64,000 bases of DNA from Macrophomina tecta (lineage: Eukaryota; Ascomycota; Dothideomycetes; Botryosphaeriales; Botryosphaeriaceae). Every line of letters begins with the position of its first letter. The stretch's first letter is position 1. Position numbers and translations under genes: made by a program. Of this stretch, positions 42,755 to 52,700 are shown one piece after another. The notes beneath the pieces were generated by a model that had not been told where the DNA came from, made no database searches, and saw nothing but the letters and a program-made list of their open reading frames with translations. The DNA lies in the NCBI GenBank assembly GCA_024180945.1, contig JAKSGN010000010.1:310001-374000 (forward strand), given 5' to 3'.

Positions 42755-44444
42755 AAGAAGCCCGAGATTATACCCTATTGGTCAATTCCAAGGGGCCGGA
42801 TCATGGTTGTACCCAGTGTCCATGGAGGCGTGTGCAGCAGGGCTTACCCCTTGAGTCAAGCAGGAACAAATCGTCATTAACCCTTGCATGCAGAGCGAGA
42901 TCACGATTATCGTCAGAGGGGCAGTTTGAGGCCATGCTTGCATTCGAGCTACTAGCTTTTTAGCATCTCATTGGGTGCACGAGGTTTTGCAGCGGTCAGG
43001 AGGGCCTGGAAACCTTTGTCGTGTACCTGGTGTACATAGTGTCTTGGCAGTTCGGGCAACCGACGGGCGGGTTGCAGTGCGCGGTACGGTCTCTATCCCC
43101 ACAGTAAATAAGATGTAATGTGAAACATACTGGGGACGAACTGTCACCTCGTGTTGGTGCTGCCCCTGCGCCCTCGCCTCCCCGGGTGCCGAGACGGCGC
43201 AGCGGGAGGCCCAGGTTCAGACGGCGGAGGGAATAGGAACATCTTCTCTGCGCCGCAATTATGTTCGGACGACTCGCGAGAGAAAGCGACAGTGCGATTC
43301 GGCGCGACTCGGTGCGACTCATGATGGCCGCCGATCAGCGGAGCTCAAGATAGCCAACCGGCAATTGCAAACGGGGAGCCGCCGCAGTCCTTACTGTGCC
43401 TCAATCCATCCAAGAATAGAAGGAGAAGAGTTGTTGGGCTCCACGGTGTTGGAGAGCCGAGCCATAGACAAACAGGCAAAGAGCTGCTGCGCTCAATGGT
43501 TTTCCCGGCAACGCCCGTGCCAGGTGTGGTACAATATATTGGTCCGCTTCCAGGATGTCAATCACAACCTTGGCCGTCCACTCAGGTTTACAGGCCTATG
43601 TACTCTTAGCACGGGCCCCCTGCTCGGCAAGCCTCACCGCCCGATTCTAAGCGCCGTTTGTTGATCTGGAGACCCGACTTCCGCTGCGCCGCGTGGAGCA
43701 AATTTGCCCACAGCAAAAGCTCCGGAAAAAGCTCCGGGCAGATAGACTAAGGCCACGGTCGTGCACGGGCACAGCCGGAAATCCTACGATGCCCAGCTAC
43801 ATTTCATGGCTTGTAGCAGCCGGATTTACGGAGTAATCATTTATTTCCGTTTATGTCCAGCCGCCCTCCTCTACGAAGCCAAGGAACAGACCAAAGCCGA
43901 AAAAAATGAGCGAGAGATGCTCCTCCATTGCGTCGGGCACCGCATTGTCCGCAACGTCGCAGGTAGCAGTAGCCCCACAGCAACACGTCTCTCATTCCAA
44001 GGCACCAATTACGTGGGAGAGAGGAGAGGGAATCCGAGGGGTGGGCTGCCGGCCGGTGTATCTGCTGGTGTAGGAAGAAGGTGCTTCAGCAGTGTGCGAG
44101 GCTGTGGCGTGAAGATACGCATGAGACTGACGAGAAGGAAGTGAGCAATATCTTCGAGGGAAACCCGTGGGAGCATTGAAGTAACCAAAGAAGAGACAAT
44201 CCACGCGGAGCCGTACGGCATGAAGTCGAAGTTCTGTTTGATAATGATGGAATGCGGAGTGGCTCCTTCCTTTGTTCATCTGACTCTCAATGTAATTGGA
44301 ACGGGCTTATATCTCTTTGAACCACCTTCTTCAAGTAGTGATTGCGCTTCTCGCAAATGATTACTTCCCCATGCCTATACATAAAAGGGGAGAGATTGAG
44401 AAATAGTATTCGATTGTCTATATATACCTATCGATCTAGCTACT
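42755..44444. other. No supported gene
   Basis: The first few hundred bases are presumably the lipase promoter. Open frames of about 100-130 codons at 42996, 43365 and 43761 overlap in different frames without motifs and are treated as chance. Confidence 0.4.
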
Positions 44445-45272
44445 CTACTCATGTTGTGGTTTTTCTTTCCAAGCAAGAGAGAGTTTTTCAGTGAGATTAT
44501 CAATATCGGACTGGGTAGCCTCTTCCTTCTTATCACCAATGTTTTCTCCGTTGTCGCCAATGTTAGGTCGTTTGCATGCACGCTGAAAACTCAGTCCGTC
44601 CATGGAGTCATTTCCATCACTGCTGTCCCGCTTGCGTTTCTCCGTAGCGGCTTTCGTGCTTAAATCAGTCTTGCTTGGTTTAAATACAGAGCTCAACTTC
44701 TTGAGCTTAGAAGGTGCAAAAGAATGGCCGTCGTCTTCCTGATCCCGCTTCCGCTTAGATGAATTAGCAGCTAAGCTCCCCTCTGCCGATCCCGAGATTT
44801 GATTATGAGCCCCGGGCATACTTCGAGTGTTAGGAATTTTTGAAGGACGAGCCATGAGATCTTCCTCGCCACTATCATCCTCATGTTTCCGCTTCGATAC
44901 TCCGTTACAGATTGGACAAAATTTTCGATTTATTGCTTCAAGACCAGAACATCCCGTGTGCAATGAGTGTCTCGAGCAGATTTCCAGATGCATCGTTTGG
45001 CCAAGCGCAAAGCCATTACCACACGTGTAACATCTTCGTGCTTCCCCGGGAAGATCTTTTGGATAGTCACCGAGGACCGTCATCCGACGGCAATGCCCTT
45101 TGACCGGATTGTTTTCGATTTTGGTATAGAGTTGCCGACAATTATTGTACATCCCCGTCAGTATTGCCCTTTTCTCATCCTCATCGACCGCATACACCAA
45201 CCCGGTTAGGTAGAACGTCGAACTGGAGCTCCCAACGTTGTTTTTAAAAATTTTCGGCCACTGCATGTTCAT
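44445..45272 (-). CDS. RING-H2-like protein with basic nuclear tail (275 aa)
   Basis: Single exon with ATG at 45272. A RING-H2 cross-brace is visible: C81, C84, C99, H102, H105, C108, C119, C122 (CYTCGN ... EICSRHSLHTGC ... FCPICN). Such domains recruit E2 enzymes for ubiquitin transfer, so an E3 ligase role is likely but not shown. The C-terminal half is disordered and highly charged with several clusters resembling nuclear-localisation signals (SKRKHEDD, SSKRKRDQEDDG, TEKRKRDSSDGN), so nuclear location is inferred. No membrane segment. No stop codons or indels. Confidence 0.7.
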   Translation of the reverse strand: MNMQWPKIFKNNVGSSSSTFYLTGLVYAVDEDEKRAILTGMYNNCRQLYTKIENNPVKGHCRRMTVLGDYPKDLPGEARRCYTCGNGFALGQTMHLEICSRHSLHTGCSGLEAINRKFCPICNGVSKRKHEDDSGEEDLMARPSKIPNTRSMPGAHNQISGSAEGSLAANSSKRKRDQEDDGHSFAPSKLKKLSSVFKPSKTDLSTKAATEKRKRDSSDGNDSMDGLSFQRACKRPNIGDNGENIGDKKEEATQSDIDNLTEKLSLAWKEKPQHE

Positions 45273-45885
45273 TGCAAAGACGAGAGAGTAGTTTACTGAT
45301 ATGTTGTTAGCATTCTTTTTACCTCTTTATAGCCTTCCGTGCCAATAGCGCCCGACGAACCCCGGCGACATTCCTGGAGACCACATGAAAATTTTAATGC
45401 CCCAAGGTTCAATTATAGGTAGATTTTTCCTCGCGAAAGTCGACTTAGACAGCGTGCACTCGCCTCTTTGCAAAGAAAACAACGCAGGGACTTCATGCAA
45501 AAACGCCAAAACAAAAAGAAAAAAAAAAAAACCCTGAGCCTACCCAAATCCTCCGAAATTGCGCAAGTCACATCTGAAGAGCGCTTGAAGTGCGAAGATT
45601 GGCGTGGAAGGAGTTCGCGGATGAATTTGCGTGTTCGCGGCCGCAGAAGCCGATCATTTCCTTTTCCAGCAGCAGCGCAACAACACCGTTCTTGAAACCT
45701 AAAATATGCCGCTTTTTATTTTTTTTTTAATCTACTGCAGGATAATACAGGGGGATCAGAAAAGTGAGGTTTGACCCGTCAAGCACGTAATCGCGGATAC
45801 AGGTTCAAAAATTCGTCTTCTCGTTATCGTTCCCTATCCTTCTAAGCACCTCTTGTCTGTTGTTAAACCATCTCCCAAGTTCGGC

Positions 45886-46239
45886 CTAGCGGCCTGGCCG
45901 GCGGTCACGACGAGAAAGCCACACATGAACGATGACAAGGATGGTAATAGAGAGCCCAACGAGTGAGGCGCCTAGGATTGCAAGGGGCCCGATGGCGAGT
46001 TCCATGCCTCCAGCTGTGGTATCGTCTGCGAGAAACGTGTTCACGGACGGTGTGTGACTCGAAGGGTTGCTACTAGCGACTCGACAATGTTTCTGCGTCG
46101 CCAGGAAGATTACAGTGAATGACTGTGTCCCAAAGCTGGCTACCTCGGCTTTGGACCTGTCAGTTTCTCCACTGTCATCGCATCTGCTTTTTTTCTTTTC
46201 TGACTGTTTTACAAGAATTTGCCGCGTTTCCTCCCTCAA
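45886..46239 (-). CDS. Possible small membrane protein or terminal exon
   Basis: 117-codon frame ending in one strong hydrophobic segment (LAILGASLVGLSITILVIVHVWL) followed by a positive cytosolic-type tail (SRRDRRPGR). The upstream half is Ser/Thr-rich without motifs. It may be the last exon of a longer single-pass protein whose other exons I cannot define. The start codon is uncertain. Confidence 0.3.
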   Translation of the reverse strand: MREETRQILVKQSEKKKSRCDDSGETDRSKAEVASFGTQSFTVIFLATQKHCRVASSNPSSHTPSVNTFLADDTTAGGMELAIGPLAILGASLVGLSITILVIVHVWLSRRDRRPGR

Positions 46240-46866
46240 GTTTAGCCTACAACAAAAGGCAGTAACGTGATGTAGCTGCTAGAGTCCGGTACCGGCAGAG
46301 GTGCTGTGCGTGATTAAAGCTCCTTGCAACGACCGACTTTCAGTAACATTGTTAATGAGAGAGACGTGGTGTTAGCAACCTAACCATTGCCATTGTCTTG
46401 ATTTGCTCCCGCTAACCGCCAGTCAATAGCGGGACTTCGTTATCCGCAGTCTAAAATCATTGGTTACGGCTTCGGTCATATTTACTTATTTAACTTATCA
46501 TGAGCAGCCTGTCTCCTCATTTGCCACCCTTGACGAAGGATGAGGGAGCGTGATTTTATGTTTCCCCACCAGAGTTTCCTGATTGAGGTTAGCCAATGAC
46601 TATCACAGCCCCCACAACACCTGTGCCGCACGACTCCAGCTTAGCGAAAGTTCTGTAAAACATTTTTCTAGGACAATGAAATGTGGAGCAGCGAGAATAT
46701 TTCAGGAATATCAAAAAATTATTGCTTTATCTACTGAGGAGATCCAAGTCTTCAGTTTCCCTTTCTATGTCTCAGGATTTCATTCAGCAAAGCCGTATAT
46801 GTCTTTTTGCTCAATCCAAATTTCGAGCAGGTTTATATCTAATGTCTTTTTCGCAGCCACCAGAGA

Positions 46867-47673
46867 TTGGCGTGGACGCCTACTCATCACAATCCATCAG
46901 AGATGATTCAGCAAGGCGTACTGTATTCCTGCGACCCATGCTGCAATTTTTCACGTCAAACTGAGACATTCATTCAGCAGATTTTCCGGATGCAGCCTGG
47001 GGAACGACACAAAGCGGCTACGATGCAATGGTCCAATGGCCATACTGTGGTCGAGGGCTCCCTGACGATCATGAGACCGCTTGTTCCTCTTTAACAGCGC
47101 AGCGTAGCATGGCAGCAGACTACAAAGAGCAAGAGAAAAACAATGCTGTTCAACCTTGCCCTAGGGTAAGCAACCATGAGGGTGCTCCCTCGGAGGGTGT
47201 TCAAGCTCCGGACCCTCTTCCGAGCATCGAGACACCGGTCGTTCATCATGCACAATATCATACGCGGATTCCTGCGCAGACAAAGTGTGAGTTGTGTTAT
47301 CCTTCAAGGGAAACCATTAAGGCTTATATCAGAAGTGGGCGAGGGACAGCAGGCTTGGCAATTCTGGCCCTCTGGGCGGGCGAGATTCGAAGACGCAGGG
47401 CAAAGCCTATCCGTTTCGGCCTCTACGCACTCCGAGGAACCTATTAGACCGGGAGAAACGGCTCTCACTATAAAATTCCAGCAGAGGCACTACCATCTGC
47501 TCCTTGAGCGTCAGAGAACAGCACACCAGATAGCAGTTAACAAGTTGGAGGCACAACTGCACGAGGAGAGACTGAAGGTGGCATGGCTCCAAGAACAACT
47601 GAATGCTGTTCACGCTGGATTATCCGTACCTTTGGAGAGGTCTATGTGTTTTAGTCGGCAGGCGCGGCATTGA
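46867..47673 (+). CDS. Possible C2H2-like zinc-finger gene, exon structure unresolved
   Basis: Coding-like pieces in different frames suggest introns or frameshifts. YSCDPCCNFSRQTETF near 46920 and KCELCYPSRETIKAYI near 47285 have CxxC spacing. VQWPYCGRGLPDDHETAC near 47030 is another Cys/His patch. The last piece (about 47440..47673) is a charged coiled coil (RQRTAHQIAVNKLEAQL, LKVAWLQEQLNAV). I could not join them with convincing splice sites, so function and boundaries are open. Confidence 0.3.
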
Positions 47674-49326
47674 TATCCCTAGATGGAGCTAGGCAACGAG
47701 TTTTTGAATGTGGAGTCTGGCGCTGAATCTATATTTTATATGTTATATCCCTTAATGTCTCTACCAGATTGTGAAGCATATCAAAAGCTGCTATGAAAAC
47801 TGTCGCCGGTTTCGAGTTTCCTGAGAATTTTCATATGAACCAGCCCTGGTCATCTTCAGTTACCCCTGCTTATTGACCTCACAGTCCCTACTGAAGCCTG
47901 CTACGTAGAAAAAAAATGAGAGATGTCAGGAGGGTGATTACAGGGAAGCCGGATGACGTGATCGTAGTGATTTTTCCGCGCTAGTGCGATGACGGAATCA
48001 TATCCTCCAACACCGAAGGCCCCATGCATGCATAGAGCTATATTTTATGGTACAAGAAATCTTCGCCAATGACTCAGCGAGGCAGCTTGTACTAGACTAC
48101 TGAGTCAACGATTCAGACTATCATGGCTTCTTGATAATTGTGCCCAAGCCGATAGGAAGGAGTGTTGTGGCCACGGTATACTACAGTTCGAGAAAGGATC
48201 TTGTTGGATTTGGTGGTGATGTCATCAACTGAGAATGAGTTGCATGAGCACTGAGAGGGCCGCTCTTGGAGGCATCTTATCCATTCTCCTTCGTGACGAA
48301 GCCAACTCTAATGTACAAACAGGTGATATTCAAACAGATTCTGTAACCACGGAGAAGTACGACCGCTCCATACTAAACCTATTCGATCCGTCCTCTACAT
48401 CCTAACGTGCCTATCTGTACCTAGTTCAAGTTCAAATTGGGGGTCAGGGTCCATAATACCAACCTCTAATCGGAATCGTTGTCTTATACATGAAGTATGA
48501 GCATCCGGGAGAAGTGGGAAGAGAACCACTAGAAGGAATGCGAGAATGCGGGGGAAAGTTAGGCGAGGGATGGACTGCAAAAGCAGAATGCTGAGAATGC
48601 AAGCGTAGCCCACGAGAGGTTAAAGCAGAAGACAGATGACCATTAAGAGAACCAAGTGGAAATCCATTTGGGCAGTTCCGAAGCATATTTTGGCAATAAG
48701 AAAGCTGCGGGGACTCGTGGGTTAGGTTCTGTCGTTGTTGACGAGTGTCCTCGGAGACACACACTTCTCAACCGGTGAAGCGAAATAACGGCGCGTACTA
48801 TGATTGCTCTCTAGGCAGTGATTGGTGGAACCTGAGATGATCTACCTTGCTCACAACAGATACGAAGTAAAGCCGCGCGAATGGGGCTTGGCGAGAACCT
48901 CCTTGTGCTGTAACAGCGCAGATCTTTAAGCAGCTATAGCGGGATGGTAGCAGAATCAAACACAATCATTGGCTTTCACATTGTCTTTCACATTGTCACA
49001 GTGCAGGGATTTATTTTAAGGTTGACCCCACGCGCGGCCTGACTGCTAGAGCCGGCAACTTTACGAACTCCGGGCGGCACAGTGCGGCAGGGCCAGCGCT
49101 TGGACAGCCCCAACACTAAATTATTTTTGGGGCTAAAGACCACACCTTTGGGTGCGGCAAAGCATAGCGCTAGAGAGTTGAAATAAGAGCAATGTCCAAG
49201 AAAAAGCGGCTCAGTCTTGTTAGCTTCATCGTCCTTCATCTAAGGCAACAAGCGCTCCCCACAATATAAACACCCTGCGATCCTGCTCTCAGCTGCCTAA
49301 TACCGGTTTCACCCCCGACGTCCTCT
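47674..49326. other. No supported gene except a solo Copia LTR
   Basis: Spacer holding the LTR at 48202..48336. Frames at 48395-48764 lack motifs. Confidence 0.4.
48202..48336 (-). repeat. Diverged solo LTR of the Copia family
   Basis: Plus strand starts TGTTGGATTTGGTGGTGAT and ends GTGATATTCAAACA, aligning end to end with 32630..32766 at moderate identity. The flanks GATCT and GATTC may be a mutated 5-bp duplication. No internal sequence is attached. Confidence 0.8.
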
Positions 49327-49611
49327 ATGCTCTTCAACCGCCTTCTCCATGTTCTCTTGTGGATCACAGCACGATCCATCTTGGCCCAGGCGACGTTGCG
49401 GCTTCCCCACGATGGCGCTGGCGAACAGATACCGATGGTCGACGAGAACGACAGACCGCTCACTCTCACGACGACGTCGACACGAACACGCACGGAGATC
49501 CAACTGATTACCAAAACCATGACTCGCCAACATTCTGCTGCTACTCCAACGCCAAACACCGTCGGAATAGAGAACTATGAGGAATGCCAGCTTCGATACG
49601 GCCGGCACTGA
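49327..49611 (+). CDS. Possible small secreted protein (94 aa)
   Basis: ATG start followed by a plausible signal peptide (MLFNRLLHVLLWITARSILAQA), then a Thr/Arg-rich segment (LTLTTTSTRTRTEIQL). It has only one Cys (CQLRYGRH near the end), so it is not a typical Cys-rich effector. It could be a first exon or chance. Confidence 0.3.
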   Translation: MLFNRLLHVLLWITARSILAQATLRLPHDGAGEQIPMVDENDRPLTLTTTSTRTRTEIQLITKTMTRQHSAATPTPNTVGIENYEECQLRYGRH

Positions 49612-50589
49612 ATTCAGGGCGAGAGTAGCGATGCAGCGACATACTACGGGCGCTTAAAATGGATAATGAATCCTGATACTACACCTTTCTTCGGTACAGC
49701 AGTCGATTCAATCCCATTTGTGTGGCTGTGGCTGATCACTTCATCAACACATGCATGCGGAGACATATAGCCGATTGATAGAAATAGACGAGGTTTCCAA
49801 GAATCGACTTGGATTGTGCAGTTGTCGGGTCCCTTGACTTTATACAGTGTCTTGAAGAAGGATCTGCCTATGGACGAGATGTACGGCCTTGATTGAAGCT
49901 TCATACCTGTACAACCTGCTCTTAAAAACATTTAGTAGGCGGCAGGATTCCTTAGAATACACCCCGCCTTCTCTAACAGGCCTTGGCTGAACGGCCCGCA
50001 GGCCCTCGTCCCAAAGATGCTCTATGATCTAGCCCATCAAACCCACTAAGAGCTTTTAAAATATTAATTTATTGTCGCAAGCCCAATTCGTAGACATCTC
50101 AAAGAACAGATGCGGTCCTTTAAATTCCCCAAGAGATCCCCGCCGCGTCAATGCTCCAAAATACTGCGAGAATCTAGTTATGGATAGTAGTGGGAGATTC
50201 TTGTTAAAAAATAGTCATATATGGACTTAAGCCTATGAAGAAGTTCCTGAAGTGTTCATTAACGGCTGCAGCGAAGGTAACGTTGCAGAAAACCGCCCAT
50301 ATAACGATCGAACAGCGCCAGTCCTCCAAGACAATGTTCGTCAGGAAATTGAACCCATTCTTATCTTGGGCTGCTCCTCACCTTTGATACGTATACGGGA
50401 CTGGCTGCGGAGGTGACGCAACGCCTGCAACGTCGCCTCATGTGCGTTAAATCAGTGAGTGCGTATCATACCCATTGCATGGCATATAGTGGCATCAGCA
50501 GGTGAAGCTTGATGTGGTGATGATATGCTCACAAACCTTGTAAAGACAGTAGAGCTACTCATCCCCTGCCGAAAGCGTAGCTGGGGAAT
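49612..50589. other. Possible decayed coding sequence, unassigned
   Basis: A plus-strand stretch near 50235-50500 reads EEVPEVFINGCSEGNVAENR with stops further on. It may be the upstream part of the patatin-like relic that follows, but I cannot assign it. Confidence 0.3.
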
Positions 50590-50820
50590 TACGTCCAACA
50601 TTGAGGACCGGTCTTTTCTCAGGGGCCACTTTTAGGCTTAGCGCGAGAAAACTAAAAGGATTGATTGGTGGATTTAAAAGCAAAATCATGTGTATGCTTG
50701 GCGTTTGGGGCGCGTTTTCCCTAGCAGCAGCGCCTCCAGTAGCACCTCCAGCAGCAGCACCTCTAGCAGCACCTCTCATCTATTATGTGGATATAGCCCC
50801 TGCTATGCTACTTCATCGGA
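50590..50820 (-). repeat. Diverged repeat R2, copy 1
   Basis: Its reverse complement aligns with 56408..56660. Shared blocks include GCAGGGG..ATATCCACATAATA, a (GCTGCT)-rich stretch, and CGCTAAGCCTAAA(A)GTGGCCC. The central part is a codon-sized GCAGCACCT-type microsatellite (about 50725-50780). Confidence 0.7.
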
Positions 50821-51205
50821 GGCCCCTTTCATGGCGGGCTTCCGCATAATAACCCGCTCGGCGTCGCTCTCTACGAATATCGTTTCCTCTGGCCCAATTG
50901 AGGGGAGCCTGATTTCGCGTTATTCATCGGGACTGGGACTAGTTTCAATGACGCCTAAGCCATATTCGAGCCTTGCTCCTGCGTCCATAACCGGAGCCTT
51001 AGACGGCTGTTCCGATCCTTTATGCAGAATGCTGACGGTTAGAAACCATAGCGCGACTTCATTAATACCGCCTTTAAGAGCTTAGAGTACTGTTACCGCC
51101 GTTTCAAGATTAGCCTCAGAGACCTTAGCCAGGATATCACCGACGCGTCCAGAATGAAGCGCCTACGCCATATAGCAGAAGATTATATTGCGTCTTCGCG
51201 GGAAC
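50795..51205 (+). pseudogene. Patatin-like phospholipase relic
   Basis: The plus strand reads HGGLPHNNPLGVALYEYRFL, WPN, stop, GEPDFALFIGTGTS. This is the conserved GG..NNP..A..E...WP and SLGTG region of fungal patatin-like proteins. It continues SLRRLFRSFMQNADG and RRFKISLRDLSQDITDASRM, which fits the segment following that domain. CYATSSEAPF just upstream, one frame over, recalls the ATSAAP motif. At least four stops and one frameshift are present. The catalytic GxSxG is not visible. Patatin domains are common N-terminal effectors of fungal NLR-type proteins. Confidence 0.6.
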
Positions 51206-52180
51206 TTTGATGCATCTACTAGGCTATATTAATGTCTATCTTCTCCCTTAAACTCGTAGAGACGCGAGACTCGTATGTTTGCAGTGCTGTCATTCTCTGC
51301 CACATAGATATGCAAAAGGAAGGAAGAGAAGCGCTCTCTGGTTATCCCCTTAAGTCATCGTATTATCAGCAACGTTACATGGTTATGTTTACCTAACAAA
51401 GACGGACTGGTCAGGACAACGCACCTTTCGCATACGCACTCAAAGAGAGAACCTAGTGGATAATTGATTTTTTTTTTTTTTTTTTACGAAGGATTTGGGC
51501 CGGGTCACGATACTGTGGTCATCGATGAGCTGACTACTCTACACGAGTCGGCGTGCCACTGGGTGGCTGTCGGCGGGGATGGGGGGCTAACGGGATAGGA
51601 GAACGCGCAAAAGAATGCAATCGTCGGGGGAATAGATTCTACTTCTAAATGCCTGCGTGCCTTTGGTAGCCTGTTACTTTTGGGAAAGATATGAGGGCAG
51701 CAGCGCAGATTAGCAGGGGGAACGTCGTGCGAGCCAAGCGCCTGGCTACCGGGCAGGCCAAGCTCGCGCGCAGTCGACGGGGCTTTCACTCCGTGAAAAC
51801 AGAGGCACGCACGTAATACTACTCCGTAACATCATGCTCGGTATTTGATTCCGAGAAATCACTGTCTGAATGGCGACACCTCGCATTCAACTACTAGAGT
51901 TCTTGCTTTGCTTTCGCCAGATTTTGCATGCATTTAAGCACAAGAAATCATCCGCAAGAGCCACCATTCCATTCCCTGAAGCTTCCCATGGGTAGGGTCG
52001 GCCGATTCGTTCGTGTTGTGTATTAGGTCTTGCTTGCAGGGTTCCCGTTCGACTCCCCTGGCCGCCGCCCGCATAACCGAGTGCGGCTCGCCGGTTTAGC
52101 CGAGGAAATCATTGGTGAGGACTTGGATGATGCACACCATGAGGAACAGGTCGTATCGCGTATCGGAGGCGAAGAGGAAA
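51206..52180. other. No supported gene; poly-T tract
   Basis: Contains a run of about 18 T at 51467-51484. Nothing else recognised. Confidence 0.4.
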
Positions 52181-52700
52181 TTATTTGCACGCATGCACAA
52201 CGTCGATGGCGGTTTGTAGTGTCCCTCGGTCCGATAGGAACGTAAGCCTCTTAAGAGCCTCGCAGCAAGAGAAGAAGCGCGGGGTGAAGGCGGCCTCGGC
52301 AGCTGATGGGGGGTCGGTCTCATTTGCAACGGCGACGAACCACCAGATAAGCTTTAGGCCGCGGCCGCCGTTGCTGCCACCGATTTCGCGCAGGGTCAGA
52401 GAAAATGGATCAGTGATGTTGCTTTGTTGGCGTACTTGGTCGGGCAAGGATGCATCTTCCTCACTCGCTGGCGGTGCGCGCGTGCCCATGGTGACAGGCA
52501 GCTGGCGGCACGAATACCCCGTTTCTTCCTTGGCCTCGCGCAGGGCAGCCTCATGACGTGATTCGCTGCAGTTGCGTCGGCCCTTCGCTAAGAGTCACTC
52601 GTTGCGCTCGCGGTAGTGGAGCAGGCAGACCCGGTCTAGCGACTCAGTGAAGATGACGACGCCAGCGCTCTCAACGAACTCTTCAGCCGTCAGCTGGCGG
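52181..52700 (-). pseudogene. Nudix hydrolase, perfect Nudix box but upstream TGA
   Basis: A complete Nudix box GX5EX7REUXEEXGU lies at 52582..52514 (G-RRNCS-E-SRHEAAL-REAKEETGY). Upstream in frame is ESAGVVIFTES and VCLLHYRERNE, then TGA at 52597..52595, then LLAKGRRN. Trp or a similar residue is expected at the stop, so TGG to TGA is likely. Downstream is LKLIWWFVAVANETDPP and ALKRLTFLSDRGTLQTAIDV, ending at TAA 52183..52181. The length (about 170 residues) suits the family. Nudix enzymes cleave nucleoside diphosphate derivatives; the substrate is unknown. I find no ATG that gives the whole domain without the stop. Confidence 0.68.

Noticed and set aside
42996..43322. 108-codon minus-strand frame with several Cys
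   Set aside because: Cys spacing fits no known motif, and the Arg-rich start looks like translated repeat; no homologous pattern recognised.
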